Positions 18,709-27,656 of a DNA stretch of 47,274 nucleotides are shown here, one piece after another. The position numbers were made by a program, and so were the translations under genes. Each line of letters starts with the position of its first letter. Position 1 is the first letter of the stretch. Source of the stretch: Megasphaera sp. (GTDB lineage Bacteria > Bacillota > Negativicutes > Veillonellales > Megasphaeraceae); the NCBI GenBank assembly GCA_022641375.1, contig JALCDF010000006.1:1-47274 (forward strand), given 5' to 3'. Under the pieces are notes generated by a model that worked only from the letters and a program-made list of their open reading frames with translations, searched no databases and was not told the DNA's origin.

Positions 18709-19437
18709 TTATTCGGCAGCTTCTTCCGTAGCTTCCGCTGTTTCTTCTGTCTGTTCACCCTGGTTGCCTTCGAGAACGGCATCAGCGATTTTGCCAGTCA
18801 ACAGTTTAACGGCGCGGATAGCATCATCATTAGCCGGAATCGGATAATCGATTACATCCGGATCGCAGTTCGTATCAACCGTTGCGATAATAGGAATATT
18901 CAATTTGCGTGCTTCAGCAACAGCAATTTCTTCTTTTTTAGGATCAATGATAAAAATAGCATCCGGCAGCTTCTTCATATCTTTGATGCCGCCCAGGTTT
19001 TTCTGCAATTTTTCCATTTCATGTTTAAGAAGGGTAACTTCTTTTTTCGGCAATACGTCGAAAGTGCCGTCTTCCTGCTGTTTTTCCAAGGTTTTCAGGC
19101 GTCTTACGCGTTTAGCGATTGTCTGGAAATTCGTCATCATGCCGCCGAGCCAACGTTCGTTTACATAGAACATGTTGCAACGTTCAGCTTCATTTTTGAT
19201 GGATTCCTGAGCCTGTTTCTTCGTGCCGACAAAAAGGACTTTGCCGCCATCGGTGGCCAAATCACGAACGAAATTGTATGCTTCGTCCATCTTTTTTACG
19301 GTTTTCTGAAGGTCGATAATGTAAATACCATTGCGTTCCGTAAAAATATAACGGGACATTTTAGGGTTCCAACGACGGGTCTGATGACCGAAATGAACGC
19401 CTGCTTCCAATAATTGTTTCATAGATACTACTGCCAT
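18709..19437 (-). CDS. rpsB: 30S ribosomal protein S2
   Basis: The 242-residue protein matches S2: [19 protein letters not shown] at the N-terminus, [33 protein letters not shown], and [14 protein letters not shown] near the C-terminus, then an acidic Glu/Ala-rich tail. CAGGAGGAATC precedes the ATG. It is the first gene of the long cluster and has its own consensus promoter with a leader of about 95 nt, in which autoregulation by S2 is possible. Confidence 0.97.
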   Translation of the reverse strand: MAVVSMKQLLEAGVHFGHQTRRWNPKMSRYIFTERNGIYIIDLQKTVKKMDEAYNFVRDLATDGGKVLFVGTKKQAQESIKNEAERCNMFYVNERWLGGMMTNFQTIAKRVRRLKTLEKQQEDGTFDVLPKKEVTLLKHEMEKLQKNLGGIKDMKKLPDAIFIIDPKKEEIAVAEARKLNIPIIATVDTNCDPDVIDYPIPANDDAIRAVKLLTGKIADAVLEGNQGEQTEETAEATEEAAE

Positions 19438-19540
19438 AATATGATTCCTCCTGTTTTTTCCTCCGCGTGTTCCACCCCGCCATACCGATGAACCGGAACA
19501 GATACGGGCCTAACCACGCGTGTGTATTTAGAACATTGGT

Positions 19541-19569
19541 ATTATACCATATGTTGGGCTTCCTTACAA
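19541..19569 (-). promoter_or_regulatory. Promoter of the rpsB cluster
   Basis: TTGTAA (19564-19569) and TATAAT (19541-19546) are 17 bp apart on the minus strand, with TG forming an extended -10. The leader from about 19534 to 19438 contains a GTTCC/GGAAC stem and may be structured. Confidence 0.88.
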
Positions 19570-19623
19570 GTGTATTTTGTCGTTTAAGCCCTTGTCTATA
19601 GGGAATTACATGAAATTTAATTT

Positions 19624-21312
19624 TTATGTATCCGGTTCACCCGTATCCATTTCTTTGGCAACACTGATTTTTGCCAGTTCTCCTGCTGCATTAATGACGT
19701 TGACAAACGCCGGCGGAATTTCTTTTGCTTTCAAAGACTGCCCGATCAGCCGTCCCAGGATAACGCCCTTGTTGCTGTATAACCAGGAAAAATAATAGAT
19801 GTACTGAGCCTCTGCATTCCGATTGTTGACATGCCACAGCATACGCGGCGGATAATCATGGAAGTTGACATCCAGCTTGCGGCATGCCCGTTTAATCATA
19901 TCCGAAGTTGCCCGGGCATGTTCCCCGTTCGCTGTATTGATAATACGGTCCAAATCGCGTCGTTTCCCTTCATCGATCATCGTTTTGGCCAAATCCATTT
20001 CAAAACAGATTTCATCGGTAAAATAGGTTCTCTTTTCGCCCATCCGGCTGCCCTTGACATCGGCATCGTATAAGGCAACGGTCGGTATCTTAAAATATTC
20101 CAACAGTTTCTTTATCTTGGAAATAGAACTTTCACCGCGGGCATTGATCAGACAAATCCCATAGTAATCAAATGGCAGGCCCAGGGTCATGCCAAACAGG
20201 CGAAAACAGCCATATTCTGTTTCTCCTTCCACGATCAGGACACTCCGTGAATACAGTGCTTCTTTTACTTCCGGGAAATGCATGATCAAATGCTTTTCGA
20301 TTTCTTCGCTAAAATGGAGCTGCGCCCCACAGGCCGCTTTGACGCAGCCGTCATCATTACGATACAGCCGTACAATATTACGGTAATCATCGACAAGGGA
20401 ATCCGTGGAATGGGTAACGACGAATATTTGTCCCCGCAATCCATCGATTTGAAACAAGTCTTTCAATAGTTCACAGAACCGGGGATCCTTATTATTCAAC
20501 AACTGCTTGTAATAATCGAGGACCGAGCGCTGCATGTACGGATGAAGATGTATTTCCGGTTCATCAATGGCTACGATAAGCGGCAGGAAGCGGCGTCCCT
20601 TGCAATCGACGATAATATTATGTTCCAGGGGTACGGCCCGGCTCTTGGTCATCATATAAATCTGTGTGATGATCCGCATCGCCACCAGCGAAATAAATTT
20701 GATATTATCAGCCCGCGGCCGATCCTGGCGGCTTAATAATTTAGATAACAGCAAAATATCGATGTAATAGGACGAATCGAAATTCCCTACCCGTGTTTCA
20801 TGAAGGATAAACGCCTTGGTTTCTGGCATGAAGTCACCGGAATGGGATTGTCCCCATTGAGATAACATGTGCTCTAATTCCCTAAACACCCGCGACGGTA
20901 TCTGTTCTTCTTCTCTGACTGTAGAAGAATAGGAGACCAACCGGATCCGCCGGATCATGGACAACGGCATTTTCTCGCCTGTTTCATCATCATACAGAGA
21001 CGGGTACACGTCTTCCACCCGTTTTTCCATACGAATGCGAACGGACGTACGATGTTCTTCCGGCAAATCGGAAAAATATTCTTTTTCACTATATAAAAGT
21101 TGTAAATCAATCGTCACGATGATTGGTTTATCCGGATTGGCGTAATCATCCTCTAAAATACCGAATCCTTTACTCAGGAGAGACAGCAGACGCAAGAGAC
21201 CGCTTTTACCGATAGCATTTTCACCTACGAGATAATTGGCTTTCTCATGGAACGTCATTTCTACATCTTTAAAATTACGATAATTTTGAATCCTCATATA
21301 TTGTATATACAC
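19624..21312 (-). CDS. OLD family ATP-dependent endonuclease (ATPase plus TOPRIM)
   Basis: The 562-residue protein starts with an ABC/SMC-type ATPase: Walker A GENAIGKS (30-37), Walker B LIVAIDEPE with D250 and E251, and the switch His in VVTHSTD (H301). A TOPRIM nuclease domain follows, with E362 and E366 in LIVEGETE and D416-x-D418 in ALYDADV. This is the layout of OLD proteins, used in phage defence alone or with partners (UvrD helicase in Gabija, others in PARIS and retron types). No such partner is adjacent, so class 1 is most likely. The start is GTG at 21312 after GGCGGTGA. It lies alone between rpsB and the glycogen operon. Confidence 0.88.
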   Translation of the reverse strand: MYIQYMRIQNYRNFKDVEMTFHEKANYLVGENAIGKSGLLRLLSLLSKGFGILEDDYANPDKPIIVTIDLQLLYSEKEYFSDLPEEHRTSVRIRMEKRVEDVYPSLYDDETGEKMPLSMIRRIRLVSYSSTVREEEQIPSRVFRELEHMLSQWGQSHSGDFMPETKAFILHETRVGNFDSSYYIDILLLSKLLSRQDRPRADNIKFISLVAMRIITQIYMMTKSRAVPLEHNIIVDCKGRRFLPLIVAIDEPEIHLHPYMQRSVLDYYKQLLNNKDPRFCELLKDLFQIDGLRGQIFVVTHSTDSLVDDYRNIVRLYRNDDGCVKAACGAQLHFSEEIEKHLIMHFPEVKEALYSRSVLIVEGETEYGCFRLFGMTLGLPFDYYGICLINARGESSISKIKKLLEYFKIPTVALYDADVKGSRMGEKRTYFTDEICFEMDLAKTMIDEGKRRDLDRIINTANGEHARATSDMIKRACRKLDVNFHDYPPRMLWHVNNRNAEAQYIYYFSWLYSNKGVILGRLIGQSLKAKEIPPAFVNVINAAGELAKISVAKEMDTGEPDT

Positions 21313-21389
21313 ATAATCACCGCCTTGTGTTCAACTGCGGCGTTGTCCTGTGACCGCCGGTTACGTTGCTCTATACTGTTATATTCGAC

Positions 21390-21426
21390 AAAAAAAATGC
21401 TCTCCCTCTAATGGGCAGAGCATTTT
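21390..21426 (-). terminator. Terminator at the end of the glycogen operon
   Basis: AGAGCATTTT with its complement AAAATGCTCT (10 bp, extended by an inner CCC/GGG pairing) is followed by eight T on the minus strand. It lies just after the malic enzyme stop. Confidence 0.9.
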
Positions 21427-21438
21427 CTACATTTAATC

Positions 21439-22683
21439 CTATTTATTTTTTGTCGTCAAAAATTGTTCGGCCAACACAGCTTCTTCCTCATAGGTCAGCG
21501 GATGTCCGGCAATCCCTTCTTTGGTCGCCTGGGCGGCTACCGAAGCAGCCACGGCAATGGTGACCCGGTGATCAAAGGCATCCGGCAGGATATAATCTGC
21601 CCGCAGCCCATCCTGCTGTGCTACCGACGCCAGTGCTTTCGCCGCAACGATTTTCATACCTTCGCTGATATCCGACGCATGGCAGTCAATGGCACCGCGG
21701 AAAATACCGGGGAACACTAATACGTTATTGACCTGATTAGGAAAGTCACTGCGTCCGGAACCGACAACAGCCGCACCGGCTTCTTTCGCTTCCTGCGGAT
21801 AGATTTCCGGGATTGGATTCGCCATCGCAAAAACGATATTTTTATCCGCCATGGCAGCAATCATTTCTTCAGAAACAAGGCCTCCCCGGGATACACCGAT
21901 GAATACGTCTTTCCCGACAAGGATATGTGCTAAATCTCCTTGTTCATGATTCCTGTTCGTTTTTTTAGCCATAACAGCCTGGGCACTGTTCAAGGAAGGA
22001 TTCCCTTCACAGACAGCCCCCTGAACGTCACATAAGGTAATATTTTCGAACCCGTATTCCAACAGCAGATTGGCTATGCTCAGTCCTGCCGCACCGGCTC
22101 CGTTAATAACGACTTCAGCCGTTTTTTCTGATTTCCCCAACAGTTTCAGCGCATTGATGACTCCGGCCAAAACGATGATGGCCGTACCATGCTGATCATC
22201 ATGAAATACAGGTATGTCCATTGTATCCCGAAGACGCCGTTCGATTTCAAAACACCGCGGGCTGCTGATGTCTTCTAAATTAATACCCCCAAAAGACGGC
22301 CCTGTAAGCTGCACAAAACGAATGAACTCTTCCACGTCTTGTGTATCCACACATAACGGCATCGCGTTGATTCCGGCAAATTCGCTGAATAACAGGCATT
22401 TCCCTTCCATTACCGGCATGGCTGCATCCGGACCGATATTTCCCAGTCCCAGCACGGCGCTGCCATCGGTAATGACGGCAACCGAATTGCCCTTGCCTGT
22501 ATAGGTATACGCCAATCTTTTATCAGCAGCTATTTTTAAACATGGCGCCGCTACTCCCGGCGTATACAAAATTGAAAGTGCTTCTTTTGAATCTGCTGGC
22601 ACCTTGCTGTGCACGGTCAGTTTCCCCTTTAACTGCGCATGCAGCTGTAACGCTTCTTCAGAAATATCATGTTCTCCTGTCAA
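21439..22683 (-). CDS. NAD(P)-dependent malic enzyme
   Basis: Malic enzyme decarboxylates malate to pyruvate and yields NAD(P)H. The 414-residue protein has the short bacterial architecture without a phosphotransacetylase domain: the catalytic region with YTPGVAAPC, the metal-binding FGGINLEDISSPRCFEIE and HDDQHGTA, and the Rossmann domain with INGAGAAGLSIANLLLE. The start is TTG at 22683 with AGGAGGGG about 7 nt upstream; there is no in-frame ATG near that site. It follows the amylase fusion by 23 nt, and the glycogen operon terminates after it. Confidence 0.94.
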   Translation of the reverse strand: MTGEHDISEEALQLHAQLKGKLTVHSKVPADSKEALSILYTPGVAAPCLKIAADKRLAYTYTGKGNSVAVITDGSAVLGLGNIGPDAAMPVMEGKCLLFSEFAGINAMPLCVDTQDVEEFIRFVQLTGPSFGGINLEDISSPRCFEIERRLRDTMDIPVFHDDQHGTAIIVLAGVINALKLLGKSEKTAEVVINGAGAAGLSIANLLLEYGFENITLCDVQGAVCEGNPSLNSAQAVMAKKTNRNHEQGDLAHILVGKDVFIGVSRGGLVSEEMIAAMADKNIVFAMANPIPEIYPQEAKEAGAAVVGSGRSDFPNQVNNVLVFPGIFRGAIDCHASDISEGMKIVAAKALASVAQQDGLRADYILPDAFDHRVTIAVAASVAAQATKEGIAGHPLTYEEEAVLAEQFLTTKNK

Positions 22684-22706
22684 AACGCATCCCCTCCTAA
22701 GATATG

Positions 22707-25700
22707 TTAACGTGTATATTGCTTGCACAAAGCGGATAACCACTTGGCAAGATTAAATTGTAGCATACCTTCGTCCATTTGCCAATGCCAATTCCCCGTT
22801 GCCGTACCGGGCGTATTCATACGGCAGGAGCCCGGCAGGCTGAGAATATCCTGCATCGGGATGATGACCGTCTGGGCACGGCGGCTGTATACATACATGA
22901 TCAGTGCCTTGACCACATCTGCCGGTGCCGTATCTTCCGGGAGATCCAGCATCTGACAAATCTGCAGCCGTTTGGCATCATCCAGTTCATCTGTATACCA
23001 TCCCAGCGTCGTATTATTATCATGCGTCCCTGTATAGGCAATGCAGCAGGGTTCCGTATCAAAGCTGTATACCCCATCGTTCCATTCTTTCATATGGAAG
23101 TGAAGGACCCGCATGCCCGGTAATTTCAAAGCCTGTTTGAGTTCGCATACTTCGTCGGTAATCACACCCAGATCTTCGGCAACCAGAGGAATATTTCCTA
23201 ACTTACGATACACGGCCCGTAATAAATCCAACCCCGGTCCTTTTTTCCAAACGCCTTCCCGGGCCGTCTTAGCCGTCGCCGGGACGGACCAATACGATTC
23301 CAGACCGCGAAAATGATCGATGCGGATTTCATCCACGGTATCTGCCATGGCTTTCAGGCGTTGTACCCACCAATCATAGCCGTCTTTCGCCATCGCATCA
23401 TAATTGTAAAGCGGATTTCCCCAAAGCTGGCCATCCTCACTGAAATAATCAGGCGGCACCCCCGCCACATTCACGGAATTCCCGTCGGCATCCAAATCAA
23501 ACAAATCCTGATGAGCCCAGCAGTCGGCACTGTTATGAGCGACGAACATGGGCAGATCCCCTAAGATAGAAATACCGCTTTTCTTGGCATAGCCATGGAT
23601 TTCCTGCCATTGTAAATGGAAAATATATTGCAGGAATTTATAATGGGAAACCGTATCCGCCAATGCCTTGGCATACTGCTGCACTGCGCCGCCTTCATGA
23701 TTACGTATATCCGCAGGCCATTCCGTCCAGGAATATTCATGATAAAAATCACTGACAGCGCGAAATAGCGCATAATCCTCAAGCCAATATTCATTGGCCT
23801 TACAAAAAGCGTCAAACGATTTCCACGAAAATTTAAAGGTCGTATGATGGGATAATTTCCATAATACATCGCTTTTGGCCTTCCAGGCTTTGTCCCAATC
23901 CGATATCCCAGCTACTGCCGTATGATACGCTTCCAGTTCTTCGGCAGACAGCCAGCCCCAACGGGCTAAGACATCCAGGGATATGAGGCGTTCATTGCCG
24001 GCGAAAGCCGACCGGGCTAAATACGGTGAATCCCCCGTGAGCGGTGGCGTAAGAGGCAGGATTTGCCAGACACTTTGCCCTGCCGTCTTGAGAAAATCGA
24101 TAAACCGAAATGCAGCCGGGCCAAAATCCCCATTACCGCCTTTAGAGGGCAGCGATGTCGGATGTAGAATGATACCGGCACGTTTTCGTCCGCTGCCTTC
24201 TTTGCCTTTCAGTATCACCATACTGAGAGGCGGCAGGGTCAGCGTAAACCGGCTGTTCACCGTATGTACCGGGGCCATGCGGGGTTCTAACGCATTATAT
24301 AAATCACCATAGGCCAACCCATCGGTATAAATACTGATGGTCCGAAGAGAGGTTGTATTGCAGTTCATGGCTATGATGAACAACCCATCCTTCGCCGCCT
24401 TGCCAAACACGTTACAGCCGCCTTCAATGGTACGGGCATAGGCAAAAACATCCCGGTCGGCATATAAAGAAATAAATCGTCCGGTCCGCAATACATCGTA
24501 CATGCTGCGCAACTTGGTCAGCTTCTTCGTATATGCAAGCAATTCCTGATCTTCGTGTCCCCACGGATAGGTCCGCCGGTTATCCGGATCCTTCCCGCCG
24601 GTTTGACCTGCTTCGTCACCATAATAAATACAAGGGGCCCCCGGCATCGTCATTTGCCAGGCCATCAATATCTTTACCCTTTTTTTGGCAATTTCTGCTG
24701 CTGATTCATTATTTGTGCTGTCACAGTTCATATATGTCAAAATGCGTTCGATGTCATGACTGCTGATGAGATTCAGCATGGCATACCAATTTTCTTTCGG
24801 ATAATTTTCAATCAGCCTTGTCAGTTCCCCATTCATCCGCCGCGCATCTTTTTCGCCTTTGACAAAGTCAACGGCAAGGGCACGCAACGCATAATTCATG
24901 GCGCTGTCAATATCATATCCGCACAAGTATTCCCGTTGTTCACTATAGCTTATCTTATTCGATGCGTCTTCCCATACTTCACCAATGAGGACAGCATCCG
25001 GATTTTCTTCTTTCAGCGTTTTATAAAATGCCCGTAAAAAGGGCACCGGCAATTCATCGATTACATCCAGGCGCCAGCCACTGATTCCCTGACGCATCCA
25101 ATATTTCAAGACGCTGTCATCATTACGGATGATAAAATCCATATAAGACGGCGTGGTTTCTTCTACATCGGGCAAATCCATGACGCCCCACCAGGATTCA
25201 TAATTGTCGGGATATTTTTTAAACCGATACCATTCGTAATACGGTGAATCTTTCGACTGATATGCTCCCAAATTATCATAATTGCCAAACCGGTTAAAAT
25301 AAATGCTGTCTGCACCGGTATGGCTGAAAACACCATCGAGGATGATGCGGATGCCTTTTTTTTTGGCAGCCTGGCAAAAATCAGCAAATTCTTCATTTGT
25401 TCCCAGCATGGAATCGATACGGTGATAATCCGCCGTATCATAATGATGGTTGCTGCGGCTTTCAAAAACAGGATTTAAATAAATAACGGTAACGCCCAAT
25501 TCTTTTAAATAGGGCAGTTTTTCCCGTATCCCGGCAATATTACCACCATAAAAGTCATAATATTGGATATCGCCGCTATCTGAATTCTTGCAATAATACG
25601 GTACGTCATTCCAATCACTATGAATGACCGCACTTTTCTTTCCCCAAAGACTGCCCTGTGTATCCTTACCATGACAAAAACGGTCCGGAAAAATTTGATA

Positions 25701-26105
25701 TACAATCGCATTCTTAAACCAGTCCGGCGTCTTGGAATTCTTATCATATACCGTAATCTGAAATGCCGGAGGCACTTCCGCTGACAAGGCTCCCTTGCCG
25801 CCCAGATGCTCAATATTATTCCCATAATAAATAGTATTGCCATCTTTCTGAACAATAAAATAGTACCATAACAGGCAGCCTTCATCGGGCATAGTAATGA
25901 CGGCTTTGAATGCATTGCCATCCCATTCCATCGATATAAAGTGCTCTCCTTCATTGCTTCGCCAAAGGCGTACCATCGCCTGACATTTCGGACCTGCAGC
26001 ACTGGCTGCCCCTAACCGCAGGATAACCTGACTGCCGGAAGGAACTGCCCCAAAAACAGAACGGGAATAAAATTCATGAGAATTATGGTATAGGCCTAAA
26101 TCCAT
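22707..26105 (-). CDS. Fusion of GH13 alpha-amylase/debranching-type enzyme and GH77 4-alpha-glucanotransferase
   Basis: The 1132-residue protein has three parts. Residues 1-125 form a beta-sandwich like the N-domain of neopullulanases. Residues 130-635 are a GH13 barrel with nucleophile D347 (GWRLDV), acid/base E376 (GEVWED) and D451 (SSHDIE), plus a beta C-domain. Residues 642-1132 are a complete GH77 (MalQ) with D930 (IRIDHFRG), E977 (VAEDLG) and D1029 (GTHDNN). All catalytic residues are present, so both halves should be active, one cutting and one transferring alpha-1,4-glucan. No signal peptide is seen, so it acts in the cytoplasm on glycogen or maltodextrins. AAAGGAG precedes the ATG. 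Confidence 0.94.
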   Translation of the reverse strand: MDLGLYHNSHEFYSRSVFGAVPSGSQVILRLGAASAAGPKCQAMVRLWRSNEGEHFISMEWDGNAFKAVITMPDEGCLLWYYFIVQKDGNTIYYGNNIEHLGGKGALSAEVPPAFQITVYDKNSKTPDWFKNAIVYQIFPDRFCHGKDTQGSLWGKKSAVIHSDWNDVPYYCKNSDSGDIQYYDFYGGNIAGIREKLPYLKELGVTVIYLNPVFESRSNHHYDTADYHRIDSMLGTNEEFADFCQAAKKKGIRIILDGVFSHTGADSIYFNRFGNYDNLGAYQSKDSPYYEWYRFKKYPDNYESWWGVMDLPDVEETTPSYMDFIIRNDDSVLKYWMRQGISGWRLDVIDELPVPFLRAFYKTLKEENPDAVLIGEVWEDASNKISYSEQREYLCGYDIDSAMNYALRALAVDFVKGEKDARRMNGELTRLIENYPKENWYAMLNLISSHDIERILTYMNCDSTNNESAAEIAKKRVKILMAWQMTMPGAPCIYYGDEAGQTGGKDPDNRRTYPWGHEDQELLAYTKKLTKLRSMYDVLRTGRFISLYADRDVFAYARTIEGGCNVFGKAAKDGLFIIAMNCNTTSLRTISIYTDGLAYGDLYNALEPRMAPVHTVNSRFTLTLPPLSMVILKGKEGSGRKRAGIILHPTSLPSKGGNGDFGPAAFRFIDFLKTAGQSVWQILPLTPPLTGDSPYLARSAFAGNERLISLDVLARWGWLSAEELEAYHTAVAGISDWDKAWKAKSDVLWKLSHHTTFKFSWKSFDAFCKANEYWLEDYALFRAVSDFYHEYSWTEWPADIRNHEGGAVQQYAKALADTVSHYKFLQYIFHLQWQEIHGYAKKSGISILGDLPMFVAHNSADCWAHQDLFDLDADGNSVNVAGVPPDYFSEDGQLWGNPLYNYDAMAKDGYDWWVQRLKAMADTVDEIRIDHFRGLESYWSVPATAKTAREGVWKKGPGLDLLRAVYRKLGNIPLVAEDLGVITDEVCELKQALKLPGMRVLHFHMKEWNDGVYSFDTEPCCIAYTGTHDNNTTLGWYTDELDDAKRLQICQMLDLPEDTAPADVVKALIMYVYSRRAQTVIIPMQDILSLPGSCRMNTPGTATGNWHWQMDEGMLQFNLAKWLSALCKQYTR

Positions 26106-26130
26106 TGATTTCTCCTTTTCAAAAGAATCA

Positions 26131-26161
26131 CCCCGCCGCAGTAAAAAAAAGCTGGGCGGGG
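26131..26161. repeat. GC-rich intercistronic inverted repeat after glgA
   Basis: CCCCGCC and GGCGGGG (7 bp) enclose a loop that contains a run of eight A on plus. It lies between glgA and the amylase fusion. With no T tract after the stem, it is probably an mRNA stability element, not a terminator. Confidence 0.5.
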
Positions 26162-26189
26162 CATTTATACGGACGTATGTATGGATAGC

Positions 26190-27632
26190 TTATTCTTCAC
26201 CAAGGACTTTCTTATACAGATCAATGTATGCGTTAGCGGAACGTTTCCATCCATAATCGCTTTCCATGGCATTGCAAACAAGTTTATCCCATAAAGCCGT
26301 ATCTTCATAATAACTAAGAGCTCTCTTGGTCGTAAACAAAAGCTCATGAGCATTAAAATTCTTAAATGTCAGGCCATTACCTGCGCCCTTATATTTATCA
26401 AACGGAATGACCGTATCCTTTAACCCGCCTGTTTCGCGAACTACAGGTACAGACCCGTATTTCAAAGCGATAAGCTGACTTAAGCCACACGGTTCATATC
26501 GTGACGGCATGAGGAAAATATCTGATGCCGCATACACTTTATGTGCCAATGCTTCATTGAATAAAATATTCGCTGACACTTTAGTCGGATGACGACGGGC
26601 AAGATTACGAAGAGCATCTTCATACGCCCAGTCACCGGTTCCGACAATGACCAGCTGCACATCATCATCGACAAGTTCATCGGCAATACACGTAATCAAA
26701 TCCAGTCCTTTATCTTCCACAAGACGGGATACAATGGCAATCATCGGCACACCACGGCGAACGGGCAATCCCAATTCCCGGCGCAGGTCATCTTTATCCA
26801 CCCGTTTGCCGGCTTTGACATTCTTGGGTGTATACCGTGCTTTAATAAAGGAATCGGTCGCCGGGTTATAGGCATCTTCATCGAGACCGTTCAGGATGCC
26901 GGTTACCTTGTCCTGATTGGCGCGAATATACCCATCAAGGCGTTCCCCAAAATAAGGGTATGTGATTTCTCTGGCATACGTCGAGCTGACCGTCGTAATA
27001 TAATCAGCATATACCATGCCGGATTTCATGTAATTAACACAACCATCACATTCAAGACTGCCATCATCAAACAATTCCTGAGGCAAGCCAATGATATCCC
27101 TCATTACCGATGGCGGATAGATGCCCTGATACTTTAAATTATGAATGGTGTAAATGACCTTCATACCCTTATAAAAATCATCATGGCAGAAATCTTCCTT
27201 CAGGAAAACCCCCAGCAAGCCCGTATGCCAATCATTACAATGAATAATATCCGGCTTAAAATCAATCTGAGGCAGCATCGCCAGGACGGCCCGGCAAAAA
27301 TAGGCGAACCGTTCATCATCATCATCATACCCATAGAGACGATCCCGTTTAAAATACCATTCATTGTCAATGAAGTATACTTTGACGCCATCGGCATCGA
27401 TTTCTTCTACGCCATAATACAGCTGGCGCCAGGCCAGATTGACAATACCCGTAGTGACTTCTTTCATTTTTGCTTTAGCTTTTTCGTTAATCAGGCTGTA
27501 TTTAGGGATGACTAAACGGACATCCATCCCCTTTTTGGCTAATTCTTTTGGCAGTGCCCCCATAACATCTGCCAAACCGCCTGTTTTTATATATGGGACA
27601 GCTTCTGATGCTACAAATAATATACTATCCAT
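26190..27632 (-). CDS. glgA: Glycogen synthase (ADP-glucose, GT5)
   Basis: GlgA extends alpha-1,4 chains from ADP-glucose. The 480-residue protein has the K16-TGGLADV motif that binds the nucleotide sugar, HCNDWHTGLL, and the second domain with AIVSRLVEDKGLDLI, LMPSRYEPCGLSQL and VRETGGLKDTV. It is a complete GT-B fold of usual length. GGGTGGGG precedes the ATG, 24 nt after glgB. Confidence 0.97.
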   Translation of the reverse strand: MDSILFVASEAVPYIKTGGLADVMGALPKELAKKGMDVRLVIPKYSLINEKAKAKMKEVTTGIVNLAWRQLYYGVEEIDADGVKVYFIDNEWYFKRDRLYGYDDDDERFAYFCRAVLAMLPQIDFKPDIIHCNDWHTGLLGVFLKEDFCHDDFYKGMKVIYTIHNLKYQGIYPPSVMRDIIGLPQELFDDGSLECDGCVNYMKSGMVYADYITTVSSTYAREITYPYFGERLDGYIRANQDKVTGILNGLDEDAYNPATDSFIKARYTPKNVKAGKRVDKDDLRRELGLPVRRGVPMIAIVSRLVEDKGLDLITCIADELVDDDVQLVIVGTGDWAYEDALRNLARRHPTKVSANILFNEALAHKVYAASDIFLMPSRYEPCGLSQLIALKYGSVPVVRETGGLKDTVIPFDKYKGAGNGLTFKNFNAHELLFTTKRALSYYEDTALWDKLVCNAMESDYGWKRSANAYIDLYKKVLGEE

Positions 27633-27656
27633 ATTTCACCCCACCCTTCACATCTA

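Noticed and set aside
18676-19413. A 245-codon plus-strand open frame over rpsB
   Set aside because: It is antisense to a highly conserved ribosomal protein gene and has no recognisable domain or ribosome binding site.
26131-26161. Terminator after glgA
   Set aside because: The stem is GC-rich, but the T run is in the loop instead of after the stem, and the downstream gene is a fitting operon member.
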